This document shows positions 44,322-51,849 of a DNA stretch of 64,000 nucleotides, piece by piece; position 1 is the first letter of the stretch; each line of letters opens with the position of its first letter. The translations under genes were made by a program, and so were the position numbers. A model generated the notes under the pieces. It was not told where the DNA came from. It made no database searches and saw only the letters and a list, made by a program, of their open reading frames with translations. The stretch is taken from the NCBI GenBank assembly GCA_036260805.1, contig DATALZ010000005.1, positions 39,136-103,135 of the forward strand, in the 5' to 3' direction. The stretch comes from Thermocaproicibacter sp036260805 (lineage in GTDB: Bacteria; Bacillota; Clostridia; Oscillospirales; Acutalibacteraceae).

Positions 44322-45074
44322 ATGGAGTTCAGAAAAGTATTTGATACGATTCCTGAGAAGTTTGACAAATGGAGACCACGATATTGTGACGAGCTTTTTG
44401 TCGATGTCATTGAATACTCTAAACTCGATTCGGATAAAGCAGTGCTTGAAATTGGTCCGGGGACAGGACAAGCCACTGAACCTTTTTTAAAAACTGGGTG
44501 TAATTATCTGGCGATTGAACTGGGAGAAAATCTCGCGGAGTTTACAAAGAATAAATTCAAGTTGTATGATAATTTTTATATTGTTAATGATGATTTTGAA
44601 ACCCACGACTTCGGAGCCCAAAAATTTGATTTGGTATATTCAGCCGCGACGATACAGTGGATACCTGAAAAAATCGGATTTCCTAAAGTATATGACCTTC
44701 TGAAAAGCGGCGGAACATTGGCGATGTTTATGACATGCACGGATGAAAAAACTTCAAACGGACCACTGTATGATGCAATAGAGGATGAATATGAAAAGTA
44801 CTTCCGCCCCGAAACAAAGTATACATGCAAACTAAATTACGACAATGTTGTGAATTACGGATTCATTGACTATGAATACCACGATTATCATAAAGTGAGA
44901 ATCCTTAATGCAGATGAGTATATTGCATACATAGGCACACATGCTGAACATATTACGTTGCAAGAGCCTTATAAATCAAAATTTTATAAGGGCATTAGAG
45001 AAGCTATCTTGAAAGCTGGCAATAAGATTGTGTTGAATGATACAATAGTTTTATACTTAGTCAGAAAGCCTTAA
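44322..45074 (+). CDS. Class I SAM-dependent methyltransferase
   Basis: This 250-residue protein has the SAM-binding glycine motif VLEIGPGTGQAT near residue 41, an acidic residue in YLAIELGENL, and FDLVYSAATIQWIP, typical of UbiE/Tam-type small-molecule methyltransferases. Its target is unknown. It has AT-rich composition. A GGGTGAAG site lies upstream of ATG 44322. It is a lone gene among other small accessory genes. Confidence 0.85.
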   Translation: MEFRKVFDTIPEKFDKWRPRYCDELFVDVIEYSKLDSDKAVLEIGPGTGQATEPFLKTGCNYLAIELGENLAEFTKNKFKLYDNFYIVNDDFETHDFGAQKFDLVYSAATIQWIPEKIGFPKVYDLLKSGGTLAMFMTCTDEKTSNGPLYDAIEDEYEKYFRPETKYTCKLNYDNVVNYGFIDYEYHDYHKVRILNADEYIAYIGTHAEHITLQEPYKSKFYKGIREAILKAGNKIVLNDTIVLYLVRKP

Positions 45075-45234
45075 AGTAAAAAATGTGCATAATCGATGGT
45101 GATATTCATTTTATAGGGGGGTGAACCTTGGTTATGGATTTGTCTGACCTTGCGGACAAAAGATAACACGAAAAATCGGGAATAGCCTCTTTAATAGTTA
45201 TAAGATAGAGAGCGCAGGCAAGGAGATGACGCAT

Positions 45235-46092
45235 ATGGGTTGGGTTGAATGCATTGGCGAAGCGATCAGCTATATTGAAGACCATATCACTGACGAACTG
45301 AAAATCGAAACTGTTGCAAAGCAGGTATTACTATCGCCTTTCTACTTTCAGAAAGGATTTACAATGCTTTGCGGTTTTACGGTCGGAGAATATATCCGGG
45401 AACGCAGGCTTACTCTTGCTGGCAGTGAGCTTGTTTCAACCGACAGAAAGATCATTGATATTGCATTGAAATATGGCTATGATTCACCGGACAGTTTTAC
45501 CAAAGCATTTACTCGTTTTCATGGCGTTACTCCGACTGCCGTTCGAAAAGACGGAGCTATGTTTAAATCTTTTGCTCCGCTGAAAATCAAATTAACGTTG
45601 GAAGGTGGCTACGTTATGGATTACAAGATTATTGAAAAAGCTTCGTTTACTGTTATGGGAGCATCGAAGACATTCAAGTATGATGGTGCAAAAACAGAAA
45701 TTCCAAAGTTTTGGTTGGAACTCCATCAGCCCGGAAAAGAGCGGGTCGTATGCGGAATGTATGGCATCAGTGTTGACGAGAGTATGGGGTCGGATGAATT
45801 TGAATATCTGATTGCAGACAATTATAATCCGGTCGCAGAAGTTCCGGAAGGCTTTGTTACAAAGGTCATTCCCGCGTACACTTGGGCTGTTTTTGCATGC
45901 AGAGGCGGGATGCCCCAGTCCTTACAGGATGTAAATAAAAAGATTTTCACAGAATGGCTGCCAAACAGCAAAGATTATGAGATCGCGGCGGGCTATAATG
46001 TTGAAATGTACAGCGATCCTGCCGAGTATTCAAAGGGATTACAGGATGAAAAATATTATAGCGAGATATGGATTCCTGTTAAAAAGAAGTAA
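45235..46092 (+). CDS. AraC-type regulator with GyrI-like effector domain
   Basis: This 285-residue protein joins an N-terminal AraC helix-turn-helix pair (ETVAKQVLLSPFYFQKGFTMLCGFTVGEYIRERRL; ALKYGYDSPDSFTKAFTRFHGVTP, residues about 20-105) to a C-terminal GyrI-like domain (from YKIIEKASFTVMGASKTF, with WLPNSKDYEIAAGYNVEMY). Such fusions (Rob/SoxS-like) bind small drugs or metabolites. AAGGAG is 9 bases before ATG 45235; ATG 45226 touches that site and is rejected. Terminator copy 3 follows. Confidence 0.88.
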   Translation: MGWVECIGEAISYIEDHITDELKIETVAKQVLLSPFYFQKGFTMLCGFTVGEYIRERRLTLAGSELVSTDRKIIDIALKYGYDSPDSFTKAFTRFHGVTPTAVRKDGAMFKSFAPLKIKLTLEGGYVMDYKIIEKASFTVMGASKTFKYDGAKTEIPKFWLELHQPGKERVVCGMYGISVDESMGSDEFEYLIADNYNPVAEVPEGFVTKVIPAYTWAVFACRGGMPQSLQDVNKKIFTEWLPNSKDYEIAAGYNVEMYSDPAEYSKGLQDEKYYSEIWIPVKKK

Positions 46093-46108
46093 TTAATTAA
46101 TGCTAGGA

Positions 46109-46156
46109 TAAGCCCGAAAAGCCATACGAATGTTGGCTCTTCGAGCTTATTTTTTT
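46109..46156 (+). terminator. Terminator hairpin (family copy 3)
   Basis: TAAGCCCGAAAAGCC pairs with GGCTCTTCGAGCTTA around ATACGAATGTT, followed by TTTTTTT. The loop and stem resemble copy 1. Confidence 0.85.
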
Positions 46157-46179
46157 GCCATAAATTACGTTTGAATAAT

Positions 46180-46196
46180 TGTTACATTTTTGTTAC
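46180..46196 (+). promoter_or_regulatory. WalR-like box upstream of the second NlpC/P60 gene
   Basis: TGTTAC, five bases, TGTTAC fits the WalR direct-repeat consensus TGTWAH-N5-TGTWAH. It is about 60 bases upstream of the start of a wall endopeptidase gene, as at 15704. Confidence 0.55.
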
Positions 46197-46254
46197 TATT
46201 ATTGTGTCACAGATGTGAAAGATACACATATTTTAACATGATAAAGGAGACTTT

Positions 46255-46902
46255 ATGTCGAAGTTTAAACGATTCATTACGATCGCATTGGCAATCCTGT
46301 CAGCCGGAATCTTTACAGTTTCTGCATCGGCAGGCAGTACGACCCCAGGACTGATCAGCGTCGGTACATCCCTGAACGTACGTTCGGCAGGAAGTACGAC
46401 GGCCAGCGTTGTCGGTACGCTGTATGACGGAGCGCATGTCAGCATCCTAAGTACGGTAAACGGATGGGATCAGATTACATATAATGGCCGGACAGCATGG
46501 GTTTCGGCAAAATATGTACTCACGGGAAAAGTACCGACGGTTGTTTTTGCTGCGGAAAGTCAGCTGGGAGTTCCTTATGTGTATGGGGGAGCTACTCCTT
46601 ACAGCGCCTTTGACTGCTCCGGCCTTACGATGTATGCATACAGCAAAGCTGGAATCAGTCTTCCGCATTCATCCGCACTGCAGGCGAATTATGGATGGGC
46701 AGTAAGCAGATATGCATTGCGGCCAGGTGATCTTTTGTTCTTTGACACAAGTGGAAAAGGCACTATAACCCACTGCGGCATTTACCTCGGAAGCAATGTG
46801 TTTATTAACGCGCAATCCGGTGCCGGTAAGGTGATGAAGGCGAATCTGACAACCAGCTACTGGGCAAACTCATTTGTAACTGCGAGAAGACTTATTGCGT
46901 GA
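46255..46902 (+). CDS. Secreted NlpC/P60 endopeptidase with SH3 domain
   Basis: This 215-residue exported protein has a signal peptide (SKFKRFITIALAILSAGIFTVSASA), one bacterial SH3 domain (about 33-92, TSLNVRSAGSTTASVVGTLYDGAHVSILSTVNGWDQI), and an NlpC/P60 catalytic domain with Cys in FDCSGLTMYAYSKAG (near residue 121) and His in HCGIYLGSNVFINA. It likely cuts D-gamma-Glu-diamino acid bonds in the wall. AAAGGAGA precedes ATG 46255. A WalR-like box lies upstream and terminator copy 4 downstream. Confidence 0.93.
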   Translation: MSKFKRFITIALAILSAGIFTVSASAGSTTPGLISVGTSLNVRSAGSTTASVVGTLYDGAHVSILSTVNGWDQITYNGRTAWVSAKYVLTGKVPTVVFAAESQLGVPYVYGGATPYSAFDCSGLTMYAYSKAGISLPHSSALQANYGWAVSRYALRPGDLLFFDTSGKGTITHCGIYLGSNVFINAQSGAGKVMKANLTTSYWANSFVTARRLIA

Positions 46903-46956
46903 CCACAATACTCCAATTACAATACGAACTTTTTAAAAACAATATCATGGGTAGTA

Positions 46957-47003
46957 AAAGGCCCGGAAAGCCATGTCGTATGCTGGCTTTTCGGGTTTCT
47001 TTT
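46957..47003. terminator. Bidirectional terminator (family copy 4)
   Basis: AAGGCCCGGAAAGCC pairs with GGCTTTTCGGGTTTC. TTTT follows on both strands, so it can end both the NlpC/P60 gene and the convergent MFS gene. Confidence 0.8.
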
Positions 47004-47033
47004 GCGTATTGAGAAGGTTGATATATTACTGAA

Positions 47034-48299
47034 TCATACTGATTCAGTTTCTGTGGCAAGCTGAGGTGACGTCTCGCTTACAACATCAGCCGTGATATAT
47101 TGCTGGAACGATTTGAAACAGCTGGCAGGAATGGTAATCAGTAAAATGGCTACGGTAGCGGCGGAAATTACAAGCCGAATTGGGAACAATCCGCCGAGCA
47201 CGCCGCCAAGCGCCATGGCGAAAGGTGCCAGACCTTGTGTCAGCATGTTCATGAAGGACATTACTTTCCCTCTGACATTTTGCGGAGTAGACGCCTGCAC
47301 GGTGGACACCAGAAGGACGTTGATGATGGAATTGAAAAAGCCTGTAATTACCAACATAATAATCATCAAAATAAAGGATGCTTGATTTACCGCGATCAGC
47401 ATGCCAACATCGAAAAGAAGAAAGGATATGACGAATAGTTTTAATTTGTTTGCCGGTTTGACTGAAATGATAGAAAATAGGACAAAACCAGCAAGCGCGC
47501 CCCCCATGAAGCATGCCATGGCAATCCCGTATTTACCGGCCCCCAAAGATGCGGTGGATTGGAAGAGCGGAAGAAATAGAACGATTGCAATATTTCCAAA
47601 GAAGTTAATGATTGCACACGTGATTAAGATGCTGCGCAGACCCTTTTGGTTCCATATAAAACGGAATCCGTCTGCCATGTCAAGAAAGAAGTGCTTCTTT
47701 TCTTTTGACTCGTTTACGGGAATCTTTACAAATGGAAGCGATGCGCCGGAAAACAGAAAAGACAAGCCGTCAATCAGAAAAAGCGCCGGTGCTCCAAGTA
47801 ATTGATAGAGAAATCCGCCTGCGACGTTTCCAATCATATTGGAGCCTACCGATACGGTAGAGAAGGCGGCATTTGCATTTGATATTTTAGACTTAGGGAC
47901 CAAATCCGGCACAATCGATTGGACGCCTGGATTGAATACTGCTCCGCAAATACTAAGCAGAATTCCAGCCGCAAAAACCATCCAAATGGCGATAAATCCC
48001 TTATACGCTGCGGCAGACAAAAGAACAATGCAAATACCGCGCAGGATATCCATCAGGATAAATAAACGCTTTTTATTACTGCGGTCAATAAAAACACCGG
48101 CGAACGGAGAAACAAGCACTCCGGGCAGCGTGGATGCTGCCATCAGTAAACCCATCAGCGCAGTCGAACCGGTGACTGCAAGAACCCAAAAACCTAACGC
48201 AATGCTGTAAACGGCATCGCCGATTGTTGAAACAAGCTGACCTTGCCACAAAATAAAAAAGCTGGGTGTCCAAAGTTTTTCTTTGATCTGTTGGCTCAT
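47034..48299 (-). CDS. MFS transporter (drug/siderophore exporter-like)
   Basis: This 421-residue membrane protein has about 12 helices and the MFS loop 2-3 motif GVFIDRSNKKRLFILMD near residue 70. It resembles the MFS_3/EntS-like exporters that expel drugs or siderophores. ATG 48299 follows AAGGATGG by 8 bases; ATG 48311 lies inside that site. A -10 box TATAAT is visible on the minus strand at 48367-48362. Substrate unknown. Confidence 0.88.
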   Translation of the reverse strand: MSQQIKEKLWTPSFFILWQGQLVSTIGDAVYSIALGFWVLAVTGSTALMGLLMAASTLPGVLVSPFAGVFIDRSNKKRLFILMDILRGICIVLLSAAAYKGFIAIWMVFAAGILLSICGAVFNPGVQSIVPDLVPKSKISNANAAFSTVSVGSNMIGNVAGGFLYQLLGAPALFLIDGLSFLFSGASLPFVKIPVNESKEKKHFFLDMADGFRFIWNQKGLRSILITCAIINFFGNIAIVLFLPLFQSTASLGAGKYGIAMACFMGGALAGFVLFSIISVKPANKLKLFVISFLLFDVGMLIAVNQASFILMIIMLVITGFFNSIINVLLVSTVQASTPQNVRGKVMSFMNMLTQGLAPFAMALGGVLGGLFPIRLVISAATVAILLITIPASCFKSFQQYITADVVSETSPQLATETESV

Positions 48300-48689
48300 T
48301 TGCTCTACCATCCTTAAGCAGAAATTTGTTCCTTGCAAGGCTAAAATCTTTTTCGAGATGTATTATAACAAATATCTTCTCAATTGGAATGGCCTAAAGT
48401 CTATCCGGTGCATATTCATCCGGTAACAGGTAAAAAAAACCGGGTAAGACGTATGCGAATTCCGCAATATGAATACATGAAGTTTTATATATTGTGCTTT
48501 CCAAAAGCATAAAAAGAGCCGCTTAAAAAGCGACTCATTAGGCCTAAATTTAGGATACATTTTAGCTGACAGACAGGAACAGATTAAAAACCGTGAGTAC
48601 ACCATATAATTCCGTTGTCAAAAGACGGAACGTATGCGAAACAGAATAAATAAAATGCACAATGGCACAATAATTCCGAGGTGAGTAAA
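48300..48689. other. Intergenic region with minus-strand terminator
   Basis: This stretch contains the promoter of the MFS gene (-10 TATAAT at 48362-48367 on the minus strand) and a minus-strand terminator-like hairpin at 48509-48537: GAGTCGCTT/AAGCGGCTC followed by TTTTTATG. A second short inverted repeat, TTCCGT/ACGGAA, lies near 48611. The hairpin has no recognised gene upstream of it on the minus strand, so it may mark a lost gene. Confidence 0.5.
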
Positions 48690-48833
48690 ATGGCTGGAAA
48701 GCATTCGAAAAATCCATCCGGTTCCCAGAAAAAACTGAAGGATGCTGTTGAATCAGCACAAGCTAAGGAATCAAATTTGAATCAAAATCACAACTCGAAA
48801 AAAGTTGCTCTTGGACCAAATACCGATCGATAG
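48690..48833 (+). CDS. Small basic protein (47 residues)
   Basis: The reading frame begins MAGKHSKNPSGSQ and ends LGPNTDR. It is hydrophilic, rich in Lys, Asn, Gln and Ser, with no Cys, Trp or membrane helix. GAGGTGAG lies 5 bases upstream of the ATG and the stop is followed at once by the ribosome site of the next small gene, which supports expression. I do not recognise it. Composition resembles small clostridial spore or stress proteins. Confidence 0.65.
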   Translation: MAGKHSKNPSGSQKKLKDAVESAQAKESNLNQNHNSKKVALGPNTDR

Positions 48834-48845
48834 AGGAGAACCTAT

Positions 48846-48977
48846 ATGGGTAATTTAAAAAAGCAGGATAAAAAAGAGGACGGCAAGTTCCATTCCAAGC
48901 ACATCAATCATGATCCTCGCACGGAGAGCGCAAAAGCGGTATTCGATTCTAATGATAAAAACGTCAATAAAAAATGA
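48846..48977 (+). CDS. Small protein of the CPC_1213-like type (43 residues)
   Basis: The frame reads MGNLKKQDKKEDGKFHSKHI.. and continues NHDPRTESAKAVFDSNDKN. This resembles, from memory, the tiny clostridial CPC_1213 family; no search was run. AGGAG lies upstream. The TGA stop overlaps the ATG of the HD hydrolase gene (ATGA), so the two are translationally coupled. Charged, soluble, unknown function. Confidence 0.7.
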   Translation: MGNLKKQDKKEDGKFHSKHINHDPRTESAKAVFDSNDKNVNKK

Positions 48978-49579
48978 GTGCGACTCATGAACTATATTTC
49001 GAACTCAATCGACATTTATTGCAGGATAAAGAACCTTCCCATTACTTGAACAGTATCTGTGATGAACCGGTATTTCAACAATATCCGTTTGATATGCTCT
49101 ATAAGCTGAAGCAGACGAAACAATCTCCAAAATACCATCCAGAAGGCAGTGTTTGGAACCATACGATGCTCGTCGTAGACGAAGCCGCAAAACAGAAAGT
49201 GCGAAGCAAAAATCCGAACGCTTTCATGTGGGCGGCACTTCTTCATGATATTGGCAAACCTGCTGCAACAAGAATCAGAAAGGGAAAAGTAACTTCTTAC
49301 GATCACGAGAAGATAGGGGAAAAGCTTGCCGGTGAGTTCTTAAGAACCTTCACGGATGATGATCAGTATATTAAGAAAGTGACTTCGCTTGTCCGATGGC
49401 ATATGCAAATCCTGTTCGTTGTGAATGATCTGCCGTTTGCTGATATTGAAGAAATGAAGCATGAAGTCGATCTTCACGAGATTGGTTTGCTCGGTTTGTG
49501 TGACAGGCTGGGAAGGCTGCATGCCGACAAAGAAAAAGAAGAGGAAAACATGCGGCTGTTTCTTAAAAAATGCAATTAA
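48974..49579 (+). CDS. HD domain phosphohydrolase
   Basis: This 201-residue protein has an HD metal-dependent phosphohydrolase domain: EGSVWNHTMLVVDEAAK near residue 57, AALLHDIGKPAATR with the HD pair near 90, YDHEKIGEKLAGEFLR near 108, and a later Asp (CDRLGRLHAD). Relatives include the HD domain of CCA-adding enzymes and 2-prime-3-prime cyclic or nucleotide phosphatases. ATG 48974 overlaps the stop of the preceding 43-residue gene. The three-gene unit ends at a strong terminator. Confidence 0.85.
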   Translation: MSATHELYFELNRHLLQDKEPSHYLNSICDEPVFQQYPFDMLYKLKQTKQSPKYHPEGSVWNHTMLVVDEAAKQKVRSKNPNAFMWAALLHDIGKPAATRIRKGKVTSYDHEKIGEKLAGEFLRTFTDDDQYIKKVTSLVRWHMQILFVVNDLPFADIEEMKHEVDLHEIGLLGLCDRLGRLHADKEKEEENMRLFLKKCN

Positions 49580-49585
49580 ATGTGA

Positions 49586-49625
49586 GCATCTGTTCCTTTT
49601 GATAATGGAACAGATGCATTTTTAT
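49586..49625 (+). terminator. Rho-independent terminator after HD gene
   Basis: GCATCTGTTCC pairs perfectly (11 bp) with GGAACAGATGC and is followed by ATTTTTATT. Confidence 0.9.
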
Positions 49626-49761
49626 TGCCAATGGGGTAGTAAGACACTTTTTCCTTTTTGTAACGGGCATGGGGCCGCGCGTGAAAATTCGAAGGTTTCA
49701 TCTATAAAACGCTGCAACGTAAAGAAACTTCGGAAAAAGCTTTTTTTTCTCATATTAACTA

Positions 49762-49822
49762 TTGACAAAAGAAAACAACCAGTGTATTATTACAAGCGTT
49801 ATATAACATCTGTAATAATGCA
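49762..49822 (+). promoter_or_regulatory. Promoter and double operator of the TetR-flavoprotein operon
   Basis: TTGACA (49762-49767), 17 bases, TATTAT (49785-49790) form a SigA promoter. TGTATTATTACA at 49783-49794 overlaps the -10 and is itself TGTA-N4-TACA; TGTAATAATGCA at 49811-49822 is its reverse complement with one mismatch. Two such sites 28 bases apart suit binding of two TetR dimers to block transcription. Confidence 0.75.
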
Positions 49823-49835
49823 AAAGAGGTCTCTT

Positions 49836-50417
49836 ATGCCAAAACAAAAAATTACTGCAGAAGAAATTCTGGACGCTTCTATGGAACTGATTCGGGAACA
49901 GGGCTATGAAAAAATCAACGCAAGAAGTATTGCTCAAAAAATGAACTGTTCTGTTCAGCCGATTTACAGCTGCTTTGGCAACATGGAAGGGCTGATGCAG
50001 CAGCTGTTTTCGCACGTGAAAAAGTATCTCGACCATTATGTCGACACGCATGCGAACCGGAGCAGATACTTCGAGTCTATTGGAAGATGTCATATCGGCT
50101 TTGCAAGTGATGAAAAATTCCTGTTTCGTTTTCTGTTTCAGTCGCCCTATATAAAGGCAAGCAGTATCAAAGACATCTACCGGATGTATTCGCGGGTTGA
50201 TGTTGCTCAGGATATTTCAGCGAAGCTTGGAATTTCAGAAGAGAACGCGGAAAAGCTGTATACCCATATGATGATCTATACCCATGGAATTGCTTGTATG
50301 ATTGCGGCAGATGCAGTGCATTTTTCTTTTGAGGACATCCATGCAAAGATTGATTTTGCTTATTGGTCTTTTCTTAAGAATATTAAGGAGGAAAATAATG
50401 AGACTCATTGTTCATGA
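49836..50417 (+). CDS. TetR/AcrR family transcriptional regulator
   Basis: This 193-residue regulator has an N-terminal TetR helix-turn-helix (ITAEEILDASMELIREQGYEKINARSIAQKMNCSVQPIYSCFGNMEGLMQQLF, residues 6-58) and a helical effector domain. It likely represses its own operon, which also holds two flavoproteins; operator-like palindromes overlap its promoter. GAGGT lies upstream of ATG 49836; the longer frame from 49461 is not supported. Its end overlaps the next gene by 20 bases. Confidence 0.9.
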   Translation: MPKQKITAEEILDASMELIREQGYEKINARSIAQKMNCSVQPIYSCFGNMEGLMQQLFSHVKKYLDHYVDTHANRSRYFESIGRCHIGFASDEKFLFRFLFQSPYIKASSIKDIYRMYSRVDVAQDISAKLGISEENAEKLYTHMMIYTHGIACMIAADAVHFSFEDIHAKIDFAYWSFLKNIKEENNETHCS

Positions 50418-50898
50418 CTTATCGGAAGAACAGGCAAAAAGTATTTTGCCGCAGGACAACGATACGCGAATTATTGGAGATGACGGTACGATTCATCATT
50501 GTATCGGCTGTTTCGGTTGCTGGGTCAAAACCCCGGCGCAGTGTGTTATTCGTGATAATTATGGAGATATGGGAGAACTTCTCTCAAAATGTGAAAAATT
50601 GATTTTTGTCAGTAAGTGCTGTTATGGTGGGTTTAGCCCGTTTGTAAAAAATGTAATAGACAGGGGTATTTCCTATAGCCATCCCTATTTTACAATCCGG
50701 AACGGAGAAATGCATCATAAGCGCAGATATGAGAACAGTTTTCTCCTCAGTGCATTTTTCTATGGAACTGACATCACTGCACAGGAAAAGAAAACTGCCG
50801 AAAATCTTGTTCATGCCAACGCGCTTAATTTGGACTGTAAGGTTGGAAAAATCCAGTTTGCCTCGGCAGTGGATTCGTTTCGAGGTGAGATTGAATGA
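50398..50898 (+). CDS. Flavodoxin-like NAD(P)H-dependent oxidoreductase 1
   Basis: This 166-residue protein resembles the NADPH-dependent FMN reductase/flavodoxin-like family, with the Cys motif CIGCFGCWVKTPAQCVIRDNYG near residue 33 and KCCYGGFSPFVKNVIDRGISY near 75. The N-terminus lacks the usual phosphate-binding loop (it starts MRLIVHDLSEEQ), so the flavin site is shortened. AAGGAGG precedes ATG 50398. It overlaps TetR by 20 bases and the next gene by ATGA. Confidence 0.8.
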   Translation: MRLIVHDLSEEQAKSILPQDNDTRIIGDDGTIHHCIGCFGCWVKTPAQCVIRDNYGDMGELLSKCEKLIFVSKCCYGGFSPFVKNVIDRGISYSHPYFTIRNGEMHHKRRYENSFLLSAFFYGTDITAQEKKTAENLVHANALNLDCKVGKIQFASAVDSFRGEIE

Positions 50899-51527
50899 AA
50901 ATTACACTCATTAATGGAAGTCCTAAGATAAAAAACAGTGCATCCGGCATTCTCCTTGATGAACTGAAATCTCTACGCAGCGATGACTGCATTACAGAGT
51001 ACGGCTTCCACACCCCCGCTCTTCCGTCAGAGATGAACCTTGCGGAGTTTGAGCAGCAGGATGCCGCTGTATTTGCATTCCCGCTGTACGTTGACGGAAT
51101 CCCGTCACATCTTGTAAATTGTCTCTGCCAGTTGGAAACTTATTTTAAAACGCATTCTTCAAATCTAATCGTTTACGCAATTGTGAACTGTGGCTTCTTT
51201 GAAGGAAATCAGAACCGGTATGCCTTGGAAATTATGAAAAACTGGTGTGCAAAATCCGGCCTGAAATGGGGGCAGGGAGTCGGAATCGGGGGCGGCGGCA
51301 TGCTCGATGAACTTCAAAATGTTCCGGCAGGTAAAGGACCGCGCAAGAATTTTTCTGGCGCAATTGGTCAGCTTTCCGAGCGTATCTCTTTGGGGACAGG
51401 TGCGGAAGATATTTTTGTTTCGCCGGGCATTCCAAGACTTGCCTATAAAATGGGTGCGGAGGTAGGCTGGCGTCAACAGATAAAAGCGAACGGTTTATCC
51501 CAAAAAGATCTTTTTCGGAAACTATAA
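50895..51527 (+). CDS. Flavodoxin-like NAD(P)H-dependent oxidoreductase 2
   Basis: This 210-residue protein begins MKITLINGSPKIKNSASG, the classical FMN phosphate-binding start of NADPH-dependent FMN reductases, followed by DAAVFAFPLYVDGIPSHLVN. It is coupled by ATGA to the preceding flavoprotein, which lacks exactly this loop, so the two may form one complex. Substrate unknown; such pairs with TetR often act on quinones or other electrophiles. Confidence 0.82.
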   Translation: MKITLINGSPKIKNSASGILLDELKSLRSDDCITEYGFHTPALPSEMNLAEFEQQDAAVFAFPLYVDGIPSHLVNCLCQLETYFKTHSSNLIVYAIVNCGFFEGNQNRYALEIMKNWCAKSGLKWGQGVGIGGGGMLDELQNVPAGKGPRKNFSGAIGQLSERISLGTGAEDIFVSPGIPRLAYKMGAEVGWRQQIKANGLSQKDLFRKL

Positions 51528-51548
51528 CAATATCATTATCCTATTTAA

Positions 51549-51576
51549 GGAACTTCAGAAATGGAGTTCTTTTTCT
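51549..51576 (+). terminator. Terminator after the flavoprotein operon
   Basis: GAACT and AGTTC pair around a loop of about 9 bases and are followed by TTTTTC; modest stem. Confidence 0.6.
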
Positions 51577-51602
51577 TATATCAGCGGAGAAGGGACGTCA
51601 TA

Positions 51603-51725
51603 GTGAAACTGAATAATGGACAACATTTCATTCGAATCCACTCCGCCGGGAACTTCAAACTGGACAAAGAAAAATCTACAGAGAAGACGGACGGAGCGGT
51701 CGCCACTATTATGTTGCTGCACTGA
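51603..51725 (+). pseudogene. Relic of a phage terminase large subunit (C-terminal scrap)
   Basis: A 40-codon frame ends with AGNFKLDKEKSTEKTDGAVA followed by TIMLLH and a stop. This matches, from knowledge of the family, the C-terminus of phage large terminases (AGNIKxDKEKSTEKIDGAVAxIMAL), whose Asp belongs to the nuclease site. The segment upstream is out of frame: MDN, also typical there, appears in another frame. No start region or phage neighbours remain. It is a decayed prophage trace. Confidence 0.75.
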
Positions 51726-51849
51726 ACAATTTGTTGTGGCAATAACAATCTAGCTACGGTTTATAATGTTAATTCTATAAATATTTACAGCGATTTACAT
51801 TCTGATGATATACTTATCTTAAATAAATAATTATTTTAAGAAGGGGGCT

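Noticed and set aside
42631..47003. Integron cassette array (repeated hairpins between small genes)
   Set aside because: The hairpins end in T-runs and lack attC R-boxes; no integrase gene is seen. They are better read as terminators.
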